A stretch of 64,000 bases of DNA, from contig CAVQVM010000003.1 of NCBI GenBank assembly GCA_963717085.1, positions 1-64,000 of the forward strand, written 5' to 3'. Origin of the DNA: DASQUK01 sp963717085 (GTDB lineage: Bacteria; Actinomycetota; Acidimicrobiia; Acidimicrobiales; VFJN01). The notes under the pieces were generated by a model. The model saw nothing but the letters and a program-made list of their open reading frames with translations. It was not told the origin of the DNA and ran no database searches. A program made the position numbers and the translations under genes. Below are positions 25,723 through 35,818 of the stretch, piece after piece. Position 1 is the stretch's first letter. Every line of letters starts with the position of its first letter.

Positions 25723-26315
25723 TAGGCCGGCTCCGACAAGCCGAGCGCGGCGAGCACGTCGACCTTCCGTCCGCCTACCGTCGCCACCCGCGGAACGGTG
25801 ATCCGGTGGTGGGACGCCAGCGCGTCCGACTGGCGGAGCAGGTCGAGGCGCGCCAGCTCGGACAGGGCGGCCTCGTACGTGGAAGCCTCGGTGAACCGGA
25901 GCGTCCAGGTCAGGCCGGCATCCTCGGTGCCCGACGGCAACACGGTGGCGTCGTCGCGCATGCGAGCGAGGAACTGCTCGTGGAGTCCCTCCTCGTAGGT
26001 GGCGAGCATCGTGTTGAGAATGGTTCGGGCGGACGTGGGTGTGATGCGGAACAGGATCTCGACCTCGCGCTGAGCCACCAGCCGGCCGAGGCGTTCGCAG
26101 ATCCAGCGGAGCTGATCGGCCTTCGACGTTGACATGCTCGTCGGCACCGGCCCCGAACCGTTGATGAGCTCGAACGCATGGTCGACGGCACCGGCCACCA
26201 TGGCGTCGACCAGCGCGGCGGCCCTGTCGGGCGAGAGGCCACCCAGGGTCATCAGACGGTCGACGGCATGCGCGTGCGCTACCGGGTCAACCTTCACAGC
26301 CTCATCCGTCTTCAC
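25722..26315 (-). CDS. hypothetical protein with possible DNA-interacting helices
   Basis: About 197 residues; family not recognised. The start is uncertain: GTG 26315 (KTDEAVKVDPVAHAHAVD) or GTG 26297. The sequence is mostly helical, contains WICERLGRLVAQREVEILFR, ITPTSARTILNTMLATYEEG and a later beta-rich LTWTLRFTEASTYEAALSEL. The TPTSARTIL stretch resembles a recognition helix, but this is weak. It pairs with the small membrane protein (one-base overlap), so the two may form a soluble/membrane pair. Confidence 0.6.
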   Translation of the reverse strand: MKTDEAVKVDPVAHAHAVDRLMTLGGLSPDRAAALVDAMVAGAVDHAFELINGSGPVPTSMSTSKADQLRWICERLGRLVAQREVEILFRITPTSARTILNTMLATYEEGLHEQFLARMRDDATVLPSGTEDAGLTWTLRFTEASTYEAALSELARLDLLRQSDALASHHRITVPRVATVGGRKVDVLAALGLSEPA

Positions 26316-26461
26316 CTCCAGCTCGGCCGCCTGCCATGAGCCACGACAACGGCATCGGCCGCGATCCGGTAGACCACCGGGGGTCGAGGGTAGCGACGGC
26401 CTTGCCTGCACGCCCCCGACAGCGCCATTCCCATCCACGACACGCCGGCGAGGTGACGGCC

Positions 26462-27253
26462 GTGACCGAACGATCCCCCGCCCTCACCTACACCTCGTAC
26501 CTGGCGCTCGACGACGTCCTCGGGGCGCAGCACCCGCGCTCGGACGAGCACGACGAGATGCTCTTCATCGTCATCCACCAGGTGTACGAGCTCTGGTTCA
26601 AGCAGCTGCTCCACGAGCTCGCGCACCTGCAGCGCCGGCTCGAGGACGGCGACACCCCGCACGCGCTGACCACCCTGAAGCGCGTCCTCACGATCCTCAA
26701 GGTGGCGGTCGCACAGATCGACGTGCTCGAGACGATGACGCCCCGCCAGTTCCTGGGCTTCCGCAGTCGGCTCGAGGCCGCCAGCGGTTTCCAGTCGGCC
26801 CAGTTCCGCGAGCTCGAGGCGGTGCTCGGCCGGCGCGATCCCCGGGTCTTCGAGCACTACGACGAGCCGAGCGACGCCCGCACGCGCATCGCCGCGGCGA
26901 TGGCCGGGCCGTCGTTGTTCGACTCGTTCCTGCGCTACCTGGCCGCCCAGGGATACAGCGTTCCCGCCGGCGCACTCGCGCGAGACGTCTCCCGACCGCT
27001 CGAGCCCAGTGCCGCAGTCCAAGGGGTGCTGCTCGCGGTCTACCGCGATGACGGCGAGCCGTCACAGGTCGCCGAGCGGCTGGTCGACCTCGACGAGGGC
27101 ATACAGGAGTGGCGCTACCGCCACGTCAAGATGGTCGAGCGGACGATCGGCTCCAAGCCGGGTACCGGCGGATCGCCGGGCGTGTCGTACCTTCGGACGA
27201 CCCTCTCGAGGCCGATGTTCCCCGACCTGTGGGCCATCCGGAGCGAGCTGTGA
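26462..27253 (+). CDS. kynA: tryptophan 2,3-dioxygenase
   Basis: A heme enzyme that opens the indole ring of L-tryptophan to N-formylkynurenine. The 263-residue protein has LTYTSYLALDDVLGAQHP, HDEMLFIVIHQVYELWFKQL, TPRQFLGFRSRLEAASGFQS, and the C-terminal GTGGSPGVSYLRTTL and MFPDLWAIRSEL. GTG 26462 is preceded by GAGGTGACGGCC. Its stop overlaps the kynU start (GTGA), so the two are one operon. A separate kynurenine formamidase is not in the window. Confidence 0.93.
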   Translation: MTERSPALTYTSYLALDDVLGAQHPRSDEHDEMLFIVIHQVYELWFKQLLHELAHLQRRLEDGDTPHALTTLKRVLTILKVAVAQIDVLETMTPRQFLGFRSRLEAASGFQSAQFRELEAVLGRRDPRVFEHYDEPSDARTRIAAAMAGPSLFDSFLRYLAAQGYSVPAGALARDVSRPLEPSAAVQGVLLAVYRDDGEPSQVAERLVDLDEGIQEWRYRHVKMVERTIGSKPGTGGSPGVSYLRTTLSRPMFPDLWAIRSEL

Positions 27254-28494
27254 TCACGCTCCCCGATCTCGCGCGCACTCCCAACGCCCTTGCCCCGCAC
27301 TACTCCCGCTTCCGCGTGGCCGACAGGCTGCTGCTCACGGGGCACTCCCATCAGGCCTGGCCCGACGTGGCACGAGAAGCGCAGCTGGAGGCATACGACG
27401 ACGCGGCCGAGCTGGTGGACCGCAAGTGGGACCGCGCTTTCGACCGGGCCGACGACGTCCGCGCCGGGTTCCGCCGTCTGCTCTCCGACCCCGGCGCTGC
27501 CATCGCGCTCGGTGCCAGCACGCACGACGTCGTGGTTCGGTTCCTGTCGGCCCTCGACCTCACGGGCCGCCGACGCCGGCTGGTGACGTCGACCGGCGAG
27601 TTCCACACCCTGCGGCGACAGCTCGCGCGGCTGGCGGAGGCGGGCGTCGAGGTCGAGTGGGTGGTCGCGGAACCGGCCGCGTCCCTTGCCGAACGGATGG
27701 CCGACGCGGTCGACGAACGGACGGCGACCGTGCTCGTGTCGGCGGTGTTGTTCGAGACGGCGCGCGTGGTCCCCCATCTGGGCGGCCTCGCCGCCGCGTG
27801 CCGGCGCACCGGCGCGGAGCTGCTCGTGGACGCATACCACGCCCTCGGCGTCGTGCCCTTCCCGGTACACGATCTCGGCCTGGGGAACGCCTGGGTCGTT
27901 GGCGGCGGCTACAAGTACCTGCAGCTCGGCGAGGGCAACTGCTTCCTCCGCCTGCCGGCCCACGCTGACGGGCTCCGTCCGGTCGTGACCGGGTGGTACG
28001 CCGACTTCGACACCCTGCCCGGCCAGGTCCGTCCGGATCCGGTCGCCTACGGCCCGGGCGGGCAGCGCTTCGCGGGCGCCACCTACGACCCCACGAGCCA
28101 CTACCGGGCGGCCCGGGTGTTCGGCTTCTTCGACGAGCAGCGGCTGACACCTGACCTCCTCCACCGCTCGTACCGGCACCAGCTCGAGGTGCTGATGCGG
28201 GCGTTCGACGAGCTGGGCGTGCCGGACGAGGTGATCACGCGCGACCGCGCCACCCCGTTGTCCGGACTCGGCGGGTTCCTGGCGCTGCGCACGCCCGATG
28301 CGGCCGCGCTGCAGGCGGCGCTGCGGGACCGCGGCGTCAGCGCCGACTCGAGGGGCCAGACCTTACGGTTCGGCCCGGCGCCCTATCTGTCCGACGGCCA
28401 GCTCGAGGCGGCGATCGGCATCCTCGGGGATGTCGTTGGGTCCCGTCACAGGTCTCGGAGTAGCGGAGCTCGACCGGGCCCCAACCCTCAGTGA
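27250..28494 (+). CDS. kynU: kynureninase (PLP-dependent)
   Basis: A 414-residue class-V-fold PLP enzyme that splits kynurenine to anthranilate and alanine. It has LLLTGHSHQAWPDVAR, ALGASTHDVVVRFLSAL, VLVSAVLFETARVVPHL, the PLP Asp in LLVDAYHALGVVPF and the Schiff-base Lys in VVGGGYKYLQLGEGNCFL. The coupled position directly after kynA supports kynureninase over other class-V enzymes. The stop lies inside a hairpin that probably ends transcription. Confidence 0.88.
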   Translation: MITLPDLARTPNALAPHYSRFRVADRLLLTGHSHQAWPDVAREAQLEAYDDAAELVDRKWDRAFDRADDVRAGFRRLLSDPGAAIALGASTHDVVVRFLSALDLTGRRRRLVTSTGEFHTLRRQLARLAEAGVEVEWVVAEPAASLAERMADAVDERTATVLVSAVLFETARVVPHLGGLAAACRRTGAELLVDAYHALGVVPFPVHDLGLGNAWVVGGGYKYLQLGEGNCFLRLPAHADGLRPVVTGWYADFDTLPGQVRPDPVAYGPGGQRFAGATYDPTSHYRAARVFGFFDEQRLTPDLLHRSYRHQLEVLMRAFDELGVPDEVITRDRATPLSGLGGFLALRTPDAAALQAALRDRGVSADSRGQTLRFGPAPYLSDGQLEAAIGILGDVVGSRHRSRSSGARPGPNPQ

Positions 28495-28566
28495 GGGTTG
28501 ATTCCGCCGGCTACGGGTCCGCCATCAGCTCACAGCCCGTGCGCGTGCGTCATCCGCGGAATCAAC
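28482..28566. terminator. nested inverted repeats between kynU and acs
   Basis: CAACCCTC-AGT-GAGGGTTG (28482-28500) is a perfect 8-bp hairpin covering the kynU stop. A larger perfect 11-bp pair, GTTGATTCCGC (28497-28507) and GCGGAATCAAC (28556-28566), encloses 48 bp up to the acs stop. No T-run follows, so it would be a structure-based bidirectional terminator for the two convergent genes. Confidence 0.5.
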
Positions 28567-28568
28567 GC

Positions 28569-30575
<2,007 letters not shown>

Positions 30576-30699
30576 CGCCTGTCCCCCTGGGTGTCTGGTC
30601 GTGGTGCCTGGTCGTTCGTGGCACCGGATGGCCCGACGAGCCTATCTGCCGTCGCTGGCGCGGTGGCCGGGCGGGCCTGGGCCGTGCCATGGTGCAGGG

Positions 30700-31419
30700 A
30701 TGGCGACCCCACCCACCCGGCCCGCGCTGACGAGGACGCGGGTCCTGCGGGCGGCGCTCGACCTGGTGGATCGCGAGGGCGTGGACGCCCTCACCATGCG
30801 CCGGCTGGGACGGGAGCTGGGCGTGGAGGCGATGTCTCTGTACGGCTACGTCGAGAGCAAGGAAGACCTCGTCGAGGGCGTGGTCGAGCTGATCTTCGGC
30901 CAGATGCCGCTCGTCGTGCCGGGGCCCGAGCCCTGGCAGGAGCGCATCCGGCGGCATGCGGGCATCTACCGCACAGTGCTCCTGAGCCATCCCAACGCCG
31001 TCCGCCTGGTGGCCGGCCGGCCGCTGGTCACCGAGGGGACGGCGGCGTTCGTCGACTCGGCCATGCGCGAGCTCCGCGCCATCGGTCTCGACGTCGAGAC
31101 CGCCGATCGGGTGCTGGGCGTGATCGCCAGCCTCACGCAGGGGCACGTGTCGGAACAGACCGGCGCTGGGCGGCGCACGTCGTCACCGGGAGAGGTGCTG
31201 GACCTGAGCCGCTTCCCCGACCTGGCCGAGATCGAGAAGCTGGGCAGGATGACGCCGGCACGCTACGACGCCGAGTTCGAGCTGGGCCTCGACTTCATCG
31301 TCGCCGGCGTCGAAGGGCTCCTGGCGAATCATGCGGCCACGCGAGAGGGAGGCGGGGCCGCGGGTGGCGCCGAGGATGTGGGGCCGCTGGAGGCGCCTAG
31401 CAGGCGCCTCCGGCGCTAG
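30700..31419 (+). CDS. TetR-family regulator (TetR_C domain type)
   Basis: A 239-residue regulator. The helix-turn-helix is VLRAALDLVDREGVDALTMR, RLGRELGVEAMSLYGYVESK and EDLVEGVVE (residues 13-60); the tail resembles the tetracycline-repressor-type C-terminal domain, including FELGLDFIVAGVEGLL. ATG 30700. The last 25 residues (Gly/Ala/Arg-rich) are encoded by sequence belonging to a neighbouring GC-rich repeat and probably are not part of the fold. It diverges from acs with 124 bp between them, so acs is one possible target. Confidence 0.82.
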   Translation: MATPPTRPALTRTRVLRAALDLVDREGVDALTMRRLGRELGVEAMSLYGYVESKEDLVEGVVELIFGQMPLVVPGPEPWQERIRRHAGIYRTVLLSHPNAVRLVAGRPLVTEGTAAFVDSAMRELRAIGLDVETADRVLGVIASLTQGHVSEQTGAGRRTSSPGEVLDLSRFPDLAEIEKLGRMTPARYDAEFELGLDFIVAGVEGLLANHAATREGGGAAGGAEDVGPLEAPSRRLRR

Positions 31420-31458
31420 GGCCCAAGCGGCCCGGCGGCGAAGCCGCCAAGAGCGGGA
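31419..31458 (+). repeat. hairpin repeat (GAA triloop family) between convergent genes
   Basis: GGGCCCAAGCGGCC, the hairpin GGCGGC-GAA-GCCGCC (31434-31448), then AAGAGCGGGA. It is the reverse orientation of the family at 43355 and 60050, between the TetR stop and the midA stop, and may end both transcripts. Confidence 0.72.
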
Positions 31459-31459
31459 A

Positions 31460-32662
31460 TCACAGCGTCGGAGCCCCCATACCGGAGGGGACAGGACCCG
31501 CAGCCCCGCCGGAAGTACCCCACTCGAGGACCCGGAAGCCGCCGAGGCCCGCCGGATCGAGCAGCGCATCCGACTCGCCGACCCGGCTGCGTGCCTTCAT
31601 GGCGGCGAGGTCGCCGGCGTGGGCGCGCTCGCTCCACTCGGCGCGGCCCTCGGCGACCAGCTCGTCGATGCCCCAAGCACGCAACCAGTCGCCCTGGCTC
31701 CGATCGAGGAGCGGTCGTTTCACGGTCGCCAGCTGGTCGACCGCCACCTCGCAGGTGACGTCCTGCTCGCCCAGGTCTTCGAGCAAGCCGGCGCCGTGGC
31801 GGTGCCCGCGGTACGTCCTCACCCACTGGTCCTGGGGGCGGTCGGCGAGCCCGGCGGTGGTCGCGGCGTAGTCGATCACCACCATGCGACCTCCAGCACC
31901 CGCGACCGTCAAGGCGTCGCGCAACCAGGCCCTGGCCGCGTCCTGCAGCGGAACCCGCGCGCCGGCGACGGGGTCGGGCACCAGGCGGTCCAGGAGCTCG
32001 GCCCGTTCGTCGTCGAGCGGCACCAGCACCTGGACGAACCCGGCCGGGGGCGCCGGCCCCTGGGCCTCGCCGAGGTCCACGCGCACCTCCCACCACTCGC
32101 CGGCGCGGCGCTCGGCCAGGCCGAAGGGCAGGTTGTCGACCAGCTCGTTGGCCAGCACCACGGCTGGTCCGTTGACGCGGGGCAGCTCGCCGAGGCTGAC
32201 GCAGATCGGCCCGCGCACCGCTTCCGGCACCGGCGCCTCGGTGTCGGGGTCGACCGGGGCGAAGGCGAGGGCCGGGTCCTCCAGGCGCAGGGTCTGCGCG
32301 TGCAGGCGCCGCTGCGCGGTCGAGCGCTCGACCAAGACGTAGCGCAGCGCCGCCGCGCAGTCCGGGGCCGAGGCCAGCACGGCGCGGCACAGCGAGCCGG
32401 GGCCGGCGCCGGCGTCGACCACGACGAACGGGTCGGGAGATCCCATGTCCCGCCACCAGCCGTCGAGCGCCCGACCCACCACGGCGCCGAACAGCGGCCC
32501 CACCTCGGGGCTGGTGAGGAAGTCGCCCTGGCGGGCACCCGACCGGCCACCGGTCTCGTAGAACCCGCCGGCGGGGTCGTAGAGCGCGGCCTCGAGCACC
32601 CGCTCCAGCGGCCGCGGCCCGTGCCGGCGGATCTCCGCGGCGATGCGCTCGGCGACGGTCAC
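31460..32662 (-). CDS. MidA/NDUFAF7-type SAM-dependent methyltransferase (probable complex I assembly factor)
   Basis: A 400-residue protein of the DUF185 family. It has ALYDPAGGFYETGGRSGARQ, DFLTSPEVGPLFGAVVGRAL, the SAM-binding VVVDAGAGPGSLCRAVLA, VVLANELVDNLPFGL and VVIDYA. The mitochondrial member NDUFAF7 dimethylates an arginine of the 49-kDa (NuoD-type) subunit and is needed for complex I assembly. Here GTG 32662 lies 20 bp after the nuoN stop of the 11-subunit operon in the same direction, which supports the same role in this bacterium (inference). The C terminus runs into the hairpin repeat region. Confidence 0.88.
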   Translation of the reverse strand: MTVAERIAAEIRRHGPRPLERVLEAALYDPAGGFYETGGRSGARQGDFLTSPEVGPLFGAVVGRALDGWWRDMGSPDPFVVVDAGAGPGSLCRAVLASAPDCAAALRYVLVERSTAQRRLHAQTLRLEDPALAFAPVDPDTEAPVPEAVRGPICVSLGELPRVNGPAVVLANELVDNLPFGLAERRAGEWWEVRVDLGEAQGPAPPAGFVQVLVPLDDERAELLDRLVPDPVAGARVPLQDAARAWLRDALTVAGAGGRMVVIDYAATTAGLADRPQDQWVRTYRGHRHGAGLLEDLGEQDVTCEVAVDQLATVKRPLLDRSQGDWLRAWGIDELVAEGRAEWSERAHAGDLAAMKARSRVGESDALLDPAGLGGFRVLEWGTSGGAAGPVPSGMGAPTL

Positions 32663-32681
32663 GGGCCCCCGCGAGGGTCCA

Positions 32682-34196
32682 CTAAGGGCCGATGTTCGCC
32701 ACGAAGCTCGCCATGTCGCCGAGCTCGGTGGCCCACTGCGTGACGCCGAACACCAGCGTGAACACACCGGTGATGACGAGCGCCGCGGTGAGGGAGACCG
32801 GTACCCGCACCGGCGTCTTGTCGCCGCCGGGCGCCGGGTTCATCCACATCTCCTTGGCGATGTTGGCGTAGTACGCGAGCGCGATCACCGAGTTGACGGC
32901 CATGACCACCGCCAACGCGTAGGCCCAGCCGGTGTCGGCGTCGATCACCGCCCGGAACGCGACGAACTTCGCCAACCACCCGGCCAACGGCGGGATCCCG
33001 GCCAGCGAGAACAGGAAGAGTGACATCAACACGGCCAGCGAGGGTGCGTATTCGAACAAGCCCCCGAAGCTGCTGACCTCGGCGCTGCCGGTCTTGCGGG
33101 CGACGGCCATCACCACCGTGAAGGCGCCCAGGTTCATGGCCGCGTAGATCACCAGGTAGGTGACGATCGACGTGAGCGTGTCGTCGCCGATCTGGCCCAC
33201 CACCGCCAGGGGCGCCAGCATGAACCCGGCCTGCGAGATCCCCGAATAGGCCAGCATCCGCACCACGTTCGTCTGGCGCAGGGCGACGACGTTGCCGATG
33301 GTCATCGATAGGACCGAGAGCACCCACATCAGGGGCCGGACCACGTCGGACCGCTCGGCGAAGCCGATGATCACCAGCTGGAGCAGGGCGACGAACCCCG
33401 CCGCCTTGGAGGACACCGACAGGAACGCGGTGATCGGGGTGGGCGCACCCTCGTACGTGTCCGGCGCCCAGGTGTGGAAGGGCACGGCCGACACCTTGAA
33501 CCCGAAGCCGGCGATGCAGAACACGATGGCCAGCGTGATCGCCGGGACACTCTCGGCGCCCGCGAGGCCGGCACCGATGTCGGACAGCTTGGTGCTGCCG
33601 GCCACGCCGTAGAGGAGCGACATGCCGTAGAGCAGGACCCCGGTGGCGAACACCCCCATCAGGTAGTACTTCGCGCCCGCCTCGTTGCCCTTCGGATCCC
33701 GCTTGCGCCAGCCCGCCAGCAGGTAGGCGGGGATCGACAGCAGCTCCAGGGCGACGAAGATCGTGACGAGGTCACGGGCGGAGCCCATGACCGTCATGCC
33801 CAGGATCGAGGACAGCAACAGGAAGTAGTACTCCCCCTCGGCGTAGTCCCCCTCGGCGATGTAGTTGGTCGACTGGAGGACGGTGACGTAGCCGGCCACC
33901 AGGAACAGCGCCTTCACCACCAGCGCGAAGTTGTCGACCACGTAGGTGCCGCCGAACATCGAGCGGTCGGCCCCGTCGACGGCGAGCGTCAACACCGGGA
34001 TCAGCGCCGCCAGCAACCCGAGCCCCGCCAGCGACGGCAGCAGCGCCTTGCGGCCTTCGGGGAGGAACAGGTCGGCGACGAGCACGATGCACAGCACGGC
34101 CGTGAGCACCAGCTCGGGGGCGAGCGCATGCCAGTCGATGACCGGCCGGACGAAGCCGCCGTCGTCCTGCGCCAGGAGGGCGAGCGAACCGAGCAT
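32682..34196 (-). CDS. nuoN: NADH-quinone oxidoreductase subunit N (11-subunit complex I)
   Basis: A 504-residue membrane subunit, one of three antiporter-like proton-pumping subunits of complex I. It has the conserved Glu in IFVALELLSIPAYLLAGW, the key Lys in GFGFKVSAVPFHTWAPDTYE and LAYSGISQAGFMLAPLAV. About 14 membrane helices are expected. ATG 34196 starts 49 bp after the nuoM stop. Last nuo gene of this operon, followed closely by the MidA-type gene. Confidence 0.95.
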   Translation of the reverse strand: MLGSLALLAQDDGGFVRPVIDWHALAPELVLTAVLCIVLVADLFLPEGRKALLPSLAGLGLLAALIPVLTLAVDGADRSMFGGTYVVDNFALVVKALFLVAGYVTVLQSTNYIAEGDYAEGEYYFLLLSSILGMTVMGSARDLVTIFVALELLSIPAYLLAGWRKRDPKGNEAGAKYYLMGVFATGVLLYGMSLLYGVAGSTKLSDIGAGLAGAESVPAITLAIVFCIAGFGFKVSAVPFHTWAPDTYEGAPTPITAFLSVSSKAAGFVALLQLVIIGFAERSDVVRPLMWVLSVLSMTIGNVVALRQTNVVRMLAYSGISQAGFMLAPLAVVGQIGDDTLTSIVTYLVIYAAMNLGAFTVVMAVARKTGSAEVSSFGGLFEYAPSLAVLMSLFLFSLAGIPPLAGWLAKFVAFRAVIDADTGWAYALAVVMAVNSVIALAYYANIAKEMWMNPAPGGDKTPVRVPVSLTAALVITGVFTLVFGVTQWATELGDMASFVANIGP

Positions 34197-34245
34197 CAGC
34201 CGGCAGCCTCTCCCGCGGCGCGGGTGGTCGAGCGCGGACGCACGC

Positions 34246-35814
34246 TCAGCCCCCGACCGCCGACGCGACCATCTGTGCCACCGCGGTGAGCTGGTCGTCG
34301 GTCACGCGGAAGACCACGTTGGGGTAGATGCCGATCACGAGGATGAGGACCAGCATGGGCACCCAGGCGATCCACTCGGGCACCTGCACGTCGGGGATGT
34401 CGTCGTCCTCGAACTCCTCGGTGGGGACTCCGAAGGAGGTCCGCTGGTAGAGCCACAGCAGGTAGCCGGCGGCGAACACGGTCCCCAGGGCGGCGATCAC
34501 CATGTAGACCCGGAACGTCACCGTGGACAGGCCGGCGCCCGGGTCGTAGGCGGACAGGATCGCCGGGAACTCGCCCCAGAAGCCGGCCAGCCCGGGCAGG
34601 CCCAGCGACGCCATGGCCGTGAACCCGAGGATCCAGCCCATGCGGGGCGCCTTCACCAGGATGCCGCCCAGCCGGCGGATCTCCAGCGTGTGGTAGCGAT
34701 CCTTCACCGACCCGGCCAGGAAGAAGAGCATGCCGGTGATGAGGCCGTGGGCGACCATGCCCATCACCGCAGCGTTGAGGCCGAAGTCGGTGAGCGTGGC
34801 GATGCCCAGCATGATGAAGCCCATGTGCGACACCGACGAGAACGCGATGAGCCGTTTCATGTCGGTCTGCGCCAGGCACGCCAGGGCGCCGTAGATGATG
34901 CCGATCACCGCCAGCGCCCCGATGTAGGGCGCCCACTCCACGGCGGCCTCGGGCAGGATCGGCAGCGCCACCCGGATGAAGCCGTACGTGCCCAGCTTCA
35001 GCATGATGGCGGCCAGGATGACCGACCCGACCGTGGGGGCCTGCGTGTGGGCATCGGGCAGCCAGGTGTGGAACGGGAAGATCGGCACCTTGATGCCGAA
35101 GCCCATGAACATGCCGCCGAAGATGAGCACCTGTGTCGCCAGCGGAACGGCCTCGATGCCGGCGGCGGCGGGGTCAGAGATGTTCCGGGCCAGCTCAGGG
35201 ATGGAGAAGGTCTCGCCGCCCACGAAGAACAGGGCCAGGAAGCTGATGATCATCAACGCCGAGCCGAACAGGGTGAACAGGAAGAACTTGATCGCCGCGT
35301 ACTGGCGCTGCTCGGCGCCCCACACGCCGATCAGGAAGTACATCGGAAGGAGCACGACCTCGAAGAAGACGAAGAACAGGATGAGGTCCTGCGCCACGAA
35401 CGTGCCGAGCAGGCCGGTCTGCAGCACCAGCAGCAGGATCAGGAACGGCTTGGGGTTGCGGGGCTCCGGGAAGTGGTTCCAGCTGTAGACGATGCACAGC
35501 GGCGTGATCAGCAGCGTGAGCGCGATGAGCGGCACCGACAGGCCGTCGATGCCGACGAAGTACCGGGCGTTGATCACGTCGATCCACGGCTTGTTGACGA
35601 CGAACTGCAGCTCGGCGGTGCGGTCGTAGTCGAAGTTCGCCAGCACGGCGATGCCCATGCCGGCGCTGGCGAACACAGCGACCAGCGAGACCCACTTGTG
35701 GGCCTGCTCTTCGGCCTTGGGGATGAGCAGCATCACCAGCGCGCCCGCCGCCGGCAGGAACACCATGAGGGTCAGGCCCCAGTCGGTCAGGAACTCATTG
35801 TTCATCGGGTTCAA
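34246..35814 (-). CDS. nuoM: NADH-quinone oxidoreductase subunit M (11-subunit complex I)
   Basis: A 522-residue antiporter-like subunit. The pumping Glu is E152 in FFEVVLLPMYFLIGVWG and the matching Lys is K242 in GFGIKVPIFPFHTWLPDAHT; VGSVILAAIMLKLGTYGFIR and KRLIAFSSVSHMGFIMLG are typical. Start ATG 35814, with a second ATG 3 codons later. It follows nuoL by 4 bp. Confidence 0.95.
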   Translation of the reverse strand: MNPMNNEFLTDWGLTLMVFLPAAGALVMLLIPKAEEQAHKWVSLVAVFASAGMGIAVLANFDYDRTAELQFVVNKPWIDVINARYFVGIDGLSVPLIALTLLITPLCIVYSWNHFPEPRNPKPFLILLLVLQTGLLGTFVAQDLILFFVFFEVVLLPMYFLIGVWGAEQRQYAAIKFFLFTLFGSALMIISFLALFFVGGETFSIPELARNISDPAAAGIEAVPLATQVLIFGGMFMGFGIKVPIFPFHTWLPDAHTQAPTVGSVILAAIMLKLGTYGFIRVALPILPEAAVEWAPYIGALAVIGIIYGALACLAQTDMKRLIAFSSVSHMGFIMLGIATLTDFGLNAAVMGMVAHGLITGMLFFLAGSVKDRYHTLEIRRLGGILVKAPRMGWILGFTAMASLGLPGLAGFWGEFPAILSAYDPGAGLSTVTFRVYMVIAALGTVFAAGYLLWLYQRTSFGVPTEEFEDDDIPDVQVPEWIAWVPMLVLILVIGIYPNVVFRVTDDQLTAVAQMVASAVGG

Positions 35815-35818
35815 CCAA

